DNA of 5,649 nt from JAJFTV01 sp964532655 (GCA_964532655.1 CAZHMZ010000204.1:1-5649); one strand, 5' to 3'. Positions 1-5,535 are shown, counted from the first letter of the stretch. Made by a program: numbers and translations. The notes: generated by a model from the letters alone, not told the origin.

Positions 1-77
1 TGGGGTTGTTCTTTGGTATTTATCCGGCCAACCGGGCTGCCAGTTTACAGCCGGTAGAAGCCCTGCGGCACGAGTAA
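1..77 (+). CDS. ABC transporter permease, FtsX/MacB-like, C-terminal end (partial)
   Basis: Only the last 24 complete codons are present, reading in frame from position 3 to the TAA at 75-77. The gene begins outside the window. The tail reads GLFFGIYPANRAASLQPVEALRHE. This matches the well-known end of FtsX/MacB-type permeases: a last membrane helix leading into G-x-YPA-x-RAA-x-L-x-P-x-EALR-x-E at the cytoplasmic side. Such permeases work with an ATPase partner in exporting lipids, lipoproteins, peptides or drugs, or in controlling cell-wall hydrolases. The substrate cannot be told from this fragment. A strong terminator follows 30 bp after the stop, so this is the last gene of its transcript. 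The family call rests on a short but distinctive motif; the specific subfamily is unknown. Confidence 0.8.
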   Translation, partial: GLFFGIYPANRAASLQPVEALRHE

Positions 78-79
78 GC

Positions 80-95
80 GGAGGATCGCTCCTCC
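80..95 (+). repeat. small hairpin after the permease stop codon
   Basis: GGAGGA (80-85) and TCCTCC (90-95) are perfect inverted arms around the tetraloop TCGC. It is followed by AAAGAACGG rather than a T-run, so alone it is not an intrinsic terminator. It may stabilise the 3' end of the permease transcript ahead of the real terminator at 108-132. This role is inferred. Confidence 0.4.
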
Positions 96-107
96 AAAGA
101 ACGGTAG

Positions 108-132
108 GGGCGGTTCATGAACCGCCCTTTTT
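108..132 (+). terminator. intrinsic terminator of the permease gene
   Basis: Positions 108-127 are a perfect 20-bp palindrome with arms GGGCGGTTCA and TGAACCGCCC, followed directly by TTTTT at 128-132. A GC-rich stem plus a T-run is a textbook rho-independent terminator for rightward transcription. On the opposite strand the hairpin is followed by CTACCG, so it is not a good terminator for the leftward gene that ends at 155. With no unpaired spacer, a few central bases must open to form the loop. Confidence 0.88.
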
Positions 133-154
133 CAGTACTCCTTGAAGCCGTCGT

Positions 155-748
155 TTACGGCTGATTTTCTCTGGCTTGCCGCAACAACTCCTCATACCGT
201 CTGTTTCCCAGAAAGTAGCGCAGTTCCTCTTCAAACGTTTCCACCAGCGGAATGGGATGATCGGCCGGGATCAGACAACTGCCCGGCTCTTCCAGCAACG
301 CCGGGGTTTCATCCAGCGTGATGCGGCCTTCATCATCCATCACCAATGGGTGGAGAATGCAATAAAATGGCTTGAACCGCCAGGGGTGAAATCCGTTTTC
401 AACTGCCGCTATTTGCAGTGCACATTTGGCATCATCGCGCCAGAACACACACGCCAGATCCCCGTAATGGCGCTTTTCATCAATCACCAGGCTATGGACG
501 ACTTTACCGGTATGGCTGTTAGGGTCATGGTCTATGCGCCCGTCAAACCAATCTTGCGGATCGGTGTACCCGTTGGTCATAAAGGGAGCGATAAGATCGG
601 CGTGTTGTTGTAAATCCTGCGCCTCCAGCTCATCCAGCCAGACACCATACAGGCAGCAGGCGCCTTTGCAGGTATGAAGACGGCAGCGTTGCATATTTTC
701 GGATAATAATAGTCGCGGAGCGACATTAATTTGACGATTTCTTGCCAT
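155..748 (-). CDS. cysteine-cluster protein, DUF3109/YkgJ-like, putative metal or Fe-S binding
   Basis: The protein has 197 residues from the ATG at 748. It carries eight cysteines in a conserved-looking order: C-x4-C-KGA-CC near residues 22-32, then ACVFW (C100), AKCAL (C109), KPFYCILHP (C130) and GSCLIP (C158). The sequence CKGACC, the later CVF-x-KCA and the KPxxCxLHP motif match what is known of the DUF3109 family, a soluble cysteine-cluster family related in style to YkgJ. These are presumed to bind zinc or an iron-sulfur cluster. No enzymatic function is established. No signal peptide or membrane helix is visible, so it should be cytoplasmic. Start: the ATG has no clear Shine-Dalgarno site. 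A TTG at 757 would add MVI and has GAAG seven bases upstream, so the start is uncertain by three codons. The gene is divergent from serC and no partner gene is adjacent on its strand. Family call fairly confident, function unknown. Confidence 0.8.
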   Translation of the reverse strand: MARNRQINVAPRLLLSENMQRCRLHTCKGACCLYGVWLDELEAQDLQQHADLIAPFMTNGYTDPQDWFDGRIDHDPNSHTGKVVHSLVIDEKRHYGDLACVFWRDDAKCALQIAAVENGFHPWRFKPFYCILHPLVMDDEGRITLDETPALLEEPGSCLIPADHPIPLVETFEEELRYFLGNRRYEELLRQARENQP

Positions 749-763
749 AATGACCAATATTTT

Positions 764-778
764 ACTTCATATTGAAGT
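764..778. repeat. 15-bp inverted repeat just upstream of the DUF3109-like gene
   Basis: ACTTCA (764-769) and TGAAGT (773-778) are perfect 6-bp inverted arms around TAT. It covers the region where the leftward gene would have its Shine-Dalgarno site and initial transcribed bases. It could be an operator for a dimeric regulator of the divergent region, but a short AT-rich dyad like this can occur by chance. No consensus regulator is recognised. Confidence 0.35.
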
Positions 779-845
779 GATGAAATTCAAAAGAATCGTG
801 CCTTTGTACACTGTGACCAACGCCTGAAGCCATTCATTATTGTTA

Positions 846-880
846 TATAATTGTGACTGTAAAGCTCCAATCATTCTATA
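846..880 (+). promoter_or_regulatory. candidate serC-serA promoter region
   Basis: Two overlapping possibilities are visible upstream of serC. A perfect -10 hexamer TATAAT lies at 846-851, but no good -35 is found 16-18 bp before it. Alternatively, TTGTGA at 851-856 is followed 18 bp later by TCTATA at 875-880, which would start transcription about 25 bp before serC. The leader is too short for a T-box or known serine-responsive riboswitch, and none is seen. The serC Shine-Dalgarno site is probably AAGG at 898-901, nine bases before the ATG. The exact promoter is uncertain. Confidence 0.35.
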
Positions 881-910
881 TAAAACCTGAGAAAGGTAAG
901 GTAAACATTA

Positions 911-1978
911 ATGAAAAAGCACAACTTTAATGCCGGTCCTGCCATCCTGCCGCAAATTGCGGTTGACAACACCATCGAGGCCATGAAGAATTTCCGTGGC
1001 ACCGGGATGTCGATCCTCGAAGTTTCACACCGCAGCAAGGAATTTGATGCAGTAATGGTGGAAGCCGTTGCTTTGTTTAAAGAACTGCTTTCAGTTCCTG
1101 AAGGGTATCAGGTTATTTTTGTGGGCGGCGGCGCCAGCACCCAGTTCTTCCATGTTCCCTACAATCTGCTTAACAAAAAAGCGGCTTACCTGGTCACCGG
1201 CGCCTGGGCTTCCAAGGCCAAGAAGGAAGCTGAGTTATTTGGTGAGGTAGTGGTCGTGGCATCGTCCAAAGACAAAAACCATACCTACATTCCCAAAGGC
1301 TACACCATCCCGACCGACGCCGATTATTTCCATATCACCACCAACAACACCATCTTCGGCACCGAGATCCTGACCGACCTGGATTCACCTGTTCCGTTGG
1401 TTGCCGATATGTCATCCGACGTTCTCAGCCGCCCGGTGGATGTTTCCAAGTACGGTTTGATCTATGGCGGCGCTCAGAAGAATATGGGACCTGCCGGTGT
1501 GACCTTCGTTATCGTCAAGGAAAGCCTGCTGGGCAAAGTGGAACGGCCGATTCCTTCCATGGTGGACTATCGTATTCACATCGAAGGCGGCTCCATGTAC
1601 AACACCCCGCCTGTTGTGTCTGTGTTTGCCATGCTGGAAACCCTCAAGTGGGTGAAGGCTGAGGGCGGTCTGGAAGAGATGAACAAACGCGCCGATGCCC
1701 GCGCCAATTTGCTGTACGCTGAGCTGGAACGCAACAAAATGCTGCAGCCGGTTGCTCAGGAAGACAGCCGCTCCCGCATGAATGTGACCTTTGTGTTAAA
1801 ACCCGAATATGCCGAACTCGAAAAAGACCTGCTGGCTCTGGCCAAGGAACGCGGCATGGAAGGCATCAAGGGCCATCGCTCGGTGGGTGGTTTCCGCGCC
1901 TCCATGTACAATGCCATGCCCCTCGAGAGCGTACAGGCATTGGTTGACTGCCTGAAAGATTTCGAGAAAAGTCACTAA
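911..1978 (+). CDS. serC: phosphoserine aminotransferase
   Basis: SerC is a cytoplasmic PLP enzyme. It transfers the amino group of glutamate to 3-phosphohydroxypyruvate to give O-phosphoserine, the second step of serine biosynthesis. The 355 residues span the whole protein, close to the usual length of about 360. Family signatures run in order: NFNAGPA at residues 6-11; the substrate-binding SHRSKEF at 39-45; VGGGAS at 71-76, which contacts the PLP phosphate; TGAW with Trp99, which stacks on PLP; ADMSSD with Asp166, which pairs with the PLP nitrogen; YGGAQKN with Lys190 as the PLP Schiff-base lysine; and GHRSVGGFRASMYNAM near 321-336, which binds substrate. The ATG at 911 has AAGG nine bases upstream. 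serA follows after 30 bp, so the two are almost certainly one operon. From memory, the protein resembles Bacteroidetes SerC closely; that is an inference to be tested. All key catalytic residues are present. Confidence 0.97.
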   Translation: MKKHNFNAGPAILPQIAVDNTIEAMKNFRGTGMSILEVSHRSKEFDAVMVEAVALFKELLSVPEGYQVIFVGGGASTQFFHVPYNLLNKKAAYLVTGAWASKAKKEAELFGEVVVVASSKDKNHTYIPKGYTIPTDADYFHITTNNTIFGTEILTDLDSPVPLVADMSSDVLSRPVDVSKYGLIYGGAQKNMGPAGVTFVIVKESLLGKVERPIPSMVDYRIHIEGGSMYNTPPVVSVFAMLETLKWVKAEGGLEEMNKRADARANLLYAELERNKMLQPVAQEDSRSRMNVTFVLKPEYAELEKDLLALAKERGMEGIKGHRSVGGFRASMYNAMPLESVQALVDCLKDFEKSH

Positions 1979-2008
1979 TCGGAACAACCAGAAAAACAGG
2001 AGATTTCC

Positions 2009-2932
2009 ATGACCAAAGTATTAGTTGCTACCGATAAGCCCTTTGCCAAAGTTGCCGTCGAAGGTATTCGCAAGATCGTTGAGGAAGCCGGTTTTGAACT
2101 GAAACTGCTCGAAAAATACACCGAGAAATCGCAGCTTTTGGAAGCCGTAGCCGATGTGGATGCCATGATCGTGCGCTCTGACAAAATCACCCGCGAAGTA
2201 CTTGAAGCCGCGAAGAATCTGAAAATCGTGGTGCGCGCCGGCGCCGGTTATGACAACATCGATCTGGCTGCTGCTACCGAGAAAAAAGTGGTTGTGATGA
2301 ACACCCCCGGCCAAAACGCGAACGCCGTAGCTGAACTGGCTTTCGGTATGATGGTTTACATGGCCCGTGGCCAGTTTGACGGAAAATCCGGCAGTGAGCT
2401 GATGGGCAAAAAACTGGGTCTGCATGCCTATGGCAATGTGGGCCGCAATGTAGCCCGCATCGCCAAAGGCTTTGGGATGGAAGTTTCTGCTTATGACCCC
2501 TACATTTCAGCCGAAGCCATCGCAAAAGAAGGCGTCAAATCGGTTTGCTGCGTGAACACCCTGTTCGGCCAGAACCAGTATGTCTCCCTGCACATCCCGG
2601 CTACCCCAGAAACGGTGGGTTCCATCAATTATGAACTGATGATGAGCATGCCCAAAAACGCCGTTCTGGTCAATGCCGCCCGCGGTGAGGTCATCAACGA
2701 GGCCGATCTGGTAAAAGTGATGCAGGAACGCGCCGATTTCAAGTACATCTCCGATATTGCCCCCAGCAATGCCGCCGAGATTGCCGAGAAATTCCCCGGC
2801 CGTTACTACTTCACCCCCAAGAAAATGGGCGCCCAGACGGAAGAAGCCAACATCAACGCCGGCCTGGCTGCCGCTGCTCAGATCCGCGACTTTATCAAAG
2901 AGGGTGTCGCCACCTACCAGGTAAACAAGTAA
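2009..2932 (+). CDS. serA: D-3-phosphoglycerate dehydrogenase, short form without ACT domain
   Basis: SerA oxidises 3-phosphoglycerate to 3-phosphohydroxypyruvate with NAD, feeding SerC next door. The 307 residues cover the substrate domain (about 1-100 and 285-307) and the Rossmann domain (about 100-285). There is no C-terminal ACT domain for serine feedback, unlike the long bacterial forms of 400-530 residues. Visible motifs: VRAGAGYDNID at 75-85, the dinucleotide loop AYGNVGR at 140-146 with Ala in place of the first Gly of GxGxxG, Asp163 for NAD ribose, and NAARGE with catalytic Arg225. At the place of the usual catalytic His (TPHIGA-type motif) it has TPKKMGAQTEEA at 269-280, with Lys271 at the His position. 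The usual EP motif is replaced by APSN. This K-type pattern is known in Bacteroidetes-like and Entamoeba short PGDHs, so the enzyme is probably active. A strong Shine-Dalgarno AGGAG (1998-2002) lies six bases before the ATG. The gene ends in two TAA codons in a row. Confidence 0.94.
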   Translation: MTKVLVATDKPFAKVAVEGIRKIVEEAGFELKLLEKYTEKSQLLEAVADVDAMIVRSDKITREVLEAAKNLKIVVRAGAGYDNIDLAAATEKKVVVMNTPGQNANAVAELAFGMMVYMARGQFDGKSGSELMGKKLGLHAYGNVGRNVARIAKGFGMEVSAYDPYISAEAIAKEGVKSVCCVNTLFGQNQYVSLHIPATPETVGSINYELMMSMPKNAVLVNAARGEVINEADLVKVMQERADFKYISDIAPSNAAEIAEKFPGRYYFTPKKMGAQTEEANINAGLAAAAQIRDFIKEGVATYQVNK

Positions 2933-2981
2933 TAAAGTAAGTTTGCAAAGGTGGCGCCTAAATATCAGGTAAACAAGTAAT
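2918..2981 (+). repeat. direct repeat: duplicated serA 3' tail, copies 48 bp apart
   Basis: CAGGTAAACAAGTAAT occurs at 2918-2933, spanning the end of serA and its stop, and again exactly at 2966-2981. The offset of 48 bp is a whole number of codons. Just upstream, GTCGCCACCTAC in serA is matched by GTGGCGCCTAAATAT. The second copy thus still reads V-A-P-K-Y-Q-V-N-K-stop in the serA frame, compared with V-A-T-Y-Q-V-N-K-stop at the true end. Two TAA codons (2930-2935) separate them, so the second copy is not translated as part of SerA. It looks like the relic of a tandem duplication or of a recombination event at the gene end. Confidence 0.75.
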
Positions 2982-3010
2982 CCGTTTTTCCTGATCAAAT
3001 TTTGGATCAC

Positions 3011-3044
3011 AGATCTCCGCCCAACCAGGCGGAGATCTTTTATT
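3011..3044 (+). terminator. intrinsic terminator of the serC-serA operon
   Basis: AGATCTCCGCC (3011-3021) pairs perfectly with GGCGGAGATCT (3028-3038), giving an 11-bp stem with the six-base loop CAACCA, followed by TTTATT. It lies about 80 bp after the serA stop, beyond the duplicated tail. This is a strong rho-independent terminator for rightward transcription. Confidence 0.92.
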
Positions 3045-3050
3045 CTGGGC

Positions 3051-3056
3051 TATAAT
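3051..3056 (+). promoter_or_regulatory. candidate -10 element for the lipoprotein gene
   Basis: A perfect TATAAT sits just after the serA terminator and 58 bp before the ATG at 3115. No convincing -35 element is seen; the expected position falls in the terminator stem. Transcription from here would begin near 3063. This would exclude the TTG at 3061 as a start codon and favours the ATG at 3115. Confidence 0.4.
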
Positions 3057-3114
3057 CTCATTGATCCGAATTCCCGTATCAGTAAACCTCGAAAGGAACA
3101 TTTTCACTGCGCAT

Positions 3115-4212
3115 ATGAAACGGTCGTCTGGTGTTCGCAGTTTTTCTCGCTGGCTGAGTGTGTGCATGTTTTGCATCAGCCTGCTGGCTGCCTGCGGTCC
3201 GTCAGCCGAGCAATTCGCCCGGCAGACCCTGGCGGCCATGACGGCCTCGGCAGCCTTGTGGGGAACCCCAGCGCAGCCTCAAGGAGTCTCTCAGACTCCT
3301 GGGGTACCACTGGCGGATACCCCATCTGGCCCGGATGCATCCGCTCTAGCGCAGGCAGAAACCATCACCCCGTGGGTGTGGATCAATAATGCCACCGACA
3401 CGCCGGTAGTGATCACCTTTCCCGTACAGGCATCGTTTACCGCAACCGCTACCCCCACCATCACCTTGACACCCGGCAGAGGGCCATCCCCCACCCGGAC
3501 ACGGCTGCCCTCGGCCACCTCCACTATCACCGCCACCGCTCGCCCCCCCTATGGTGCGCTGCGTATTGATATACCAGGGGAGGGATCGAAAATTATTTCG
3601 CCCTACGAGTTCCAGGCGGCTGTGGCGCGCGGTGAAGACGGATTGGTGTATGTTTCGTTGATCGGCGAGAACGAGCAGGAGTTTTTCAGCGAGGTTCTCG
3701 ATTACAGCCAGAGTCGTTTTGACCATTTGCTGGTCACCCCAACTTTGACCTTTGATTTTCCTGGCGTGGCTGAAAATGCCCGCCTGGTTCTGCAAATATT
3801 CGATGCAAAACACCGCATCATGGCTCTTTCATCGGTGGATGTCATTTTGTTGACCATCGGCAGCAATCAGGTCAACCCGGCCCAGCACTCGTATAATCCC
3901 TTTTTGATCGATTCGCCGGACGACGGGGAAGAGATACGGGGGAAACGCCTGATCGTCAGCGGACGGGCGGTATCACTGAACACCAACCCCATTTTGATCG
4001 AATTGCAGGACGAAGATGGGACCGTCATCGCGGCGCGGGAAATGTTGCTGGACCCTCCGGCGCCAGGCGAAACGTACACACCGTTTGTCACTGAACTGGA
4101 AATAAACATCACCAGGCAGGTAAACGCCCGCCTGGTGATTCGTCAGGAAAGCAGCAACGATATCGTTGGAACCATTGCGCTCTCCAGTGTTGCTGTAACG
4201 CTGCAGCCCTAA
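3115..4212 (+). CDS. putative lipoprotein with Thr/Pro-rich linker and Ig-like domains
   Basis: No exact function is recognised. The 365-residue protein starts with a lipoprotein signal: a basic segment (MKRSSGVRSFSRW), a hydrophobic stretch and the lipobox LLAAC with Cys27 as the lipidated residue. It should therefore be anchored on the outer face of the membrane. Residues about 50-145 are a low-complexity Thr/Pro/Ala/Ser linker (TATPTITLTP, PSPTRTR) of the kind that spaces extracellular domains in Chloroflexota. Two beta-rich domains follow, about 148-247 and 262-363. The second (SPDDGEEIRGKRLIVSGRA, LQDEDGTVIAARE) resembles the Gmad2 Ig-like domain of spore-germination-type proteins, and the first has a similar IPGEGSKIISP start. 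The ATG is chosen because it gives a well-formed signal peptide. Its Shine-Dalgarno is weak (AAGGA about 17 bases upstream). A longer TTG form from 3061 would spoil the signal. It converges on the transpeptidase gene. A binding or wall-associated role is plausible but unproven. Confidence 0.85.
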   Translation: MKRSSGVRSFSRWLSVCMFCISLLAACGPSAEQFARQTLAAMTASAALWGTPAQPQGVSQTPGVPLADTPSGPDASALAQAETITPWVWINNATDTPVVITFPVQASFTATATPTITLTPGRGPSPTRTRLPSATSTITATARPPYGALRIDIPGEGSKIISPYEFQAAVARGEDGLVYVSLIGENEQEFFSEVLDYSQSRFDHLLVTPTLTFDFPGVAENARLVLQIFDAKHRIMALSSVDVILLTIGSNQVNPAQHSYNPFLIDSPDDGEEIRGKRLIVSGRAVSLNTNPILIELQDEDGTVIAAREMLLDPPAPGETYTPFVTELEINITRQVNARLVIRQESSNDIVGTIALSSVAVTLQP

Positions 4213-4221
4213 ACGCGCTTT

Positions 4222-5391
4222 TTAGGCGCCGCCCTCTGTATACAGGGCGGGGTCAGTGGGGGTTTCACCCGAAGGATCCCACACGTACACCCAATCACCT
4301 TCGTTAGCCCAGTTGAAGATCCAGTGTGAATCTGCTACCGACATATTCACGCAACCATGCGACTGCGGATAGCCCAGCCAGGCGCGCCAGTATGCGCCAT
4401 GGATGGCTCGGGCATCATCGAAGTACATGGTCCACGGAACGGCATCCAGGAAGTAGTAATCTGATTTATCGGTCGCGAAGGCGCCAAACATCGCCTCGGT
4501 GACCTTTTTCTCGCGGATCTGGAACAAACCGGGGCGTGTGAAGTAAGGATCCACTCCGGAGGCAATCAACGTGGCATATACCAGTTGATAGTTTTCATAC
4601 GCGGCCAGAGTCTGTTCAAACAGGTTGATCTCAATCCAACGGCCGCCATCCACACCTTCAGGAGGGGTGTTGTCGACAACCAGTTCGCGGATGTAACGGC
4701 GCTGCACCCATTGATCGACGCCAATCATGTAATACTCGGTCTGATCTGCTTCCACCTTGTCATAAATCTGTACCTGATCCTCGCGGAAAACCTGGGTGGG
4801 GGAGGGCGCAGCATTGTACGATGGGGCAGACAGGGGGTAGGTGCTCTCTACAATCCAGCCAAAGCGGGAATGCGGAGGAGATGTAAAGGTCATCCCGCGG
4901 AACGAAATGTAGCTGGCAGGAGAGGCGCGCATCCACCCACCGGCGGATGTCAGCACATACGTGTTGCCGTCCACCACGGCCAGGTCAGTATAGGCCACAT
5001 AAAGCAGTTGCCCGGCCTGCATCATTTTTACCGGGTTGGTCCCGCTGATGGCATCATCGAGCGAACCGTACATGGCGGCCGTATCCGGGGGTGGAACATT
5101 GATTTTTGCGATGGAATAATCCAGGGTTCCGAGCGTCGCATCGATTTTCTTGCCATTCAGGGGCGGCATGGGATATTCGATGCCCTGCTGCGCCAGTTGG
5201 GTGATATACGCTGACGGACCGTAAGGCAGACAATCCTCAGACCCGGTCAAATACACGCCCGGCAGGCAAAGCGGATCGCCGGTGAAGGGTTCTTCGCTGG
5301 CGGCCTGCTCCGGTGCGGCTGCCGCGGGCAGAGGATTAAAGGCGGTGATACCAAAAAATGCAAGTGCGAAAAGAATACGAGTAATCTTCAT
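4222..5391 (-). CDS. secreted L,D-transpeptidase (YkuD domain)
   Basis: The 389-residue protein begins with a signal peptide (MKITR, then a hydrophobic stretch, then LPAAAAPEQ with a likely AxA cleavage site near residue 26), so it acts outside the membrane. The C-terminal YkuD domain, about 251-371, starts RWIEINLFEQTLAAYEN. It ends in the catalytic motif with His331 (IHGAYW) and S344-H-G-C347-V-N-M, where Cys347 is the nucleophile. Such enzymes make 3-3 cross-links in peptidoglycan or attach proteins to it, and resist most beta-lactams except carbapenems. Asn349 replaces the more common Arg, a variant seen in the family. The N-terminal part has paired cysteines (C42, C54). It also has two segments (about 128-163 and 205-237) that resemble SH3-like repeats ending in GGWMRASPASYI and DQWVQRRYIREL; this is an inference. 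The start at 5391 is preferred over an ATG at 5457, because it gives a clean signal peptide and has AGGA nine bases upstream. Confidence 0.95.
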   Translation of the reverse strand: MKITRILFALAFFGITAFNPLPAAAAPEQAASEEPFTGDPLCLPGVYLTGSEDCLPYGPSAYITQLAQQGIEYPMPPLNGKKIDATLGTLDYSIAKINVPPPDTAAMYGSLDDAISGTNPVKMMQAGQLLYVAYTDLAVVDGNTYVLTSAGGWMRASPASYISFRGMTFTSPPHSRFGWIVESTYPLSAPSYNAAPSPTQVFREDQVQIYDKVEADQTEYYMIGVDQWVQRRYIRELVVDNTPPEGVDGGRWIEINLFEQTLAAYENYQLVYATLIASGVDPYFTRPGLFQIREKKVTEAMFGAFATDKSDYYFLDAVPWTMYFDDARAIHGAYWRAWLGYPQSHGCVNMSVADSHWIFNWANEGDWVYVWDPSGETPTDPALYTEGGA

Positions 5392-5400
5392 GAAACAATG

Positions 5401-5404
5401 TCCT
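5401..5404 (-). promoter_or_regulatory. Shine-Dalgarno site that sets the transpeptidase start
   Basis: On the minus strand AGGA is followed by nine bases and then the ATG at 5391. No comparable site precedes the in-frame ATG at 5457, which would also place the start upstream of the likely promoter. This supports the 389-residue form. Confidence 0.7.
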
Positions 5405-5415
5405 ATCTCGTGAGT

Positions 5416-5447
5416 ATTGTAACGTATTTTTACAACGGATTTGTCAA
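5416..5447 (-). promoter_or_regulatory. transpeptidase gene promoter with unusual 20-bp spacer and dyad
   Basis: Reading leftward, a perfect -35 TTGACA (5447-5442) is followed after 20 bp by TACAAT (5421-5416), a good -10. Transcription would start near 5409 and leave a short leader carrying the AGGA site. The spacer is 2-3 bp longer than optimal, as in promoters that need an activator such as a MerR-family protein. A dyad TTGTAA (5417-5422) ... TTACAA (5430-5435) with seven bases between covers the -10 and half the spacer and could be an operator. Which regulator binds is unknown. Confidence 0.55.
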
Positions 5448-5493
5448 CGCCTGTCATGATTCTTCTGTTATCAAATTTCCCACTGATTGGCTA

Positions 5494-5521
5494 TTGTAAT
5501 TTAACAGTATCACTGTATAAT
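5494..5521 (+). promoter_or_regulatory. promoter of the MerR-family gene
   Basis: TTGTAA (5494-5499) is followed after 16 bp by a perfect TATAAT (5516-5521). The start of transcription should fall near 5528, about 28 bp before the coding sequence. The -10 is sandwiched between two dyad operators, so access of RNA polymerase is likely to be controlled by the bound protein. Confidence 0.65.
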
Positions 5522-5535
5522 AACAGTACGACTGT
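5504..5535. promoter_or_regulatory. tandem dyad operators ACAGT-N3-ACTGT (two copies)
   Basis: The perfect dyad ACAGT-ATC-ACTGT is at 5504-5516 and ACAGT-ACG-ACTGT at 5523-5535. The arms are identical and the copies start 19 bp apart, close to two helical turns, on the same face of DNA. The first lies in the -35/-10 spacer and the second covers the expected transcription start. They flank the -10 of the MerR-type gene and probably bind its own product, an inference from position and symmetry. Confidence 0.65.

Noticed and set aside
176..613. A 145-codon plus-strand open frame opposite the DUF3109-like gene
   Set aside because: The minus-strand protein has an ordered cysteine motif pattern; the plus-strand frame shows no family resemblance and has no good ribosome binding site.
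759..790. TTGAAT-20 bp-TAAAAT as a promoter for the leftward DUF3109-like gene
   Set aside because: Transcription would begin at or inside the start codon region, and both hexamers are weak; better treated as chance.
758..910. Riboswitch or T-box leader upstream of serC
   Set aside because: The possible leader is too short and shows no T-box sequence, specifier hairpin or terminator/antiterminator pair.
3061..3114. TTG at 3061 as the start of the lipoprotein gene
   Set aside because: It would place 18 extra residues with no signal character before a well-formed lipoprotein signal, and it falls at the likely transcription start.
2507..3239. Minus-strand open frames across the end of serA and the following intergenic region
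   Set aside because: They cross the serA coding region, the terminator and the lipoprotein signal peptide in antisense, and look like chance frames.
4208..4226. CCTAAA...TTTAGG hairpin between the convergent genes, considered as a bidirectional terminator
   Set aside because: The stem has only 6 bp with mostly A-T pairs, and no T-run follows on either strand; support is too weak.
4229..4250. Hairpin CCGCCCT...AGGGCGG near the end of the transpeptidase gene, considered as a terminator
   Set aside because: No T-run follows on either strand and it lies inside the coding sequence; the palindromic core simply encodes part of the C-terminal tail.
4585..5214. A 209-codon open frame on the plus strand opposite the transpeptidase gene
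   Set aside because: It lies wholly antisense to a gene with a clear signal peptide and catalytic motif, has no recognisable domain, and its composition is that of a shadow frame.
5392..5457. ATG at 5457 as the start of the transpeptidase
   Set aside because: It would put the signal peptide 22 residues inside the protein and place the start codon upstream of the TTGACA/TACAAT promoter.
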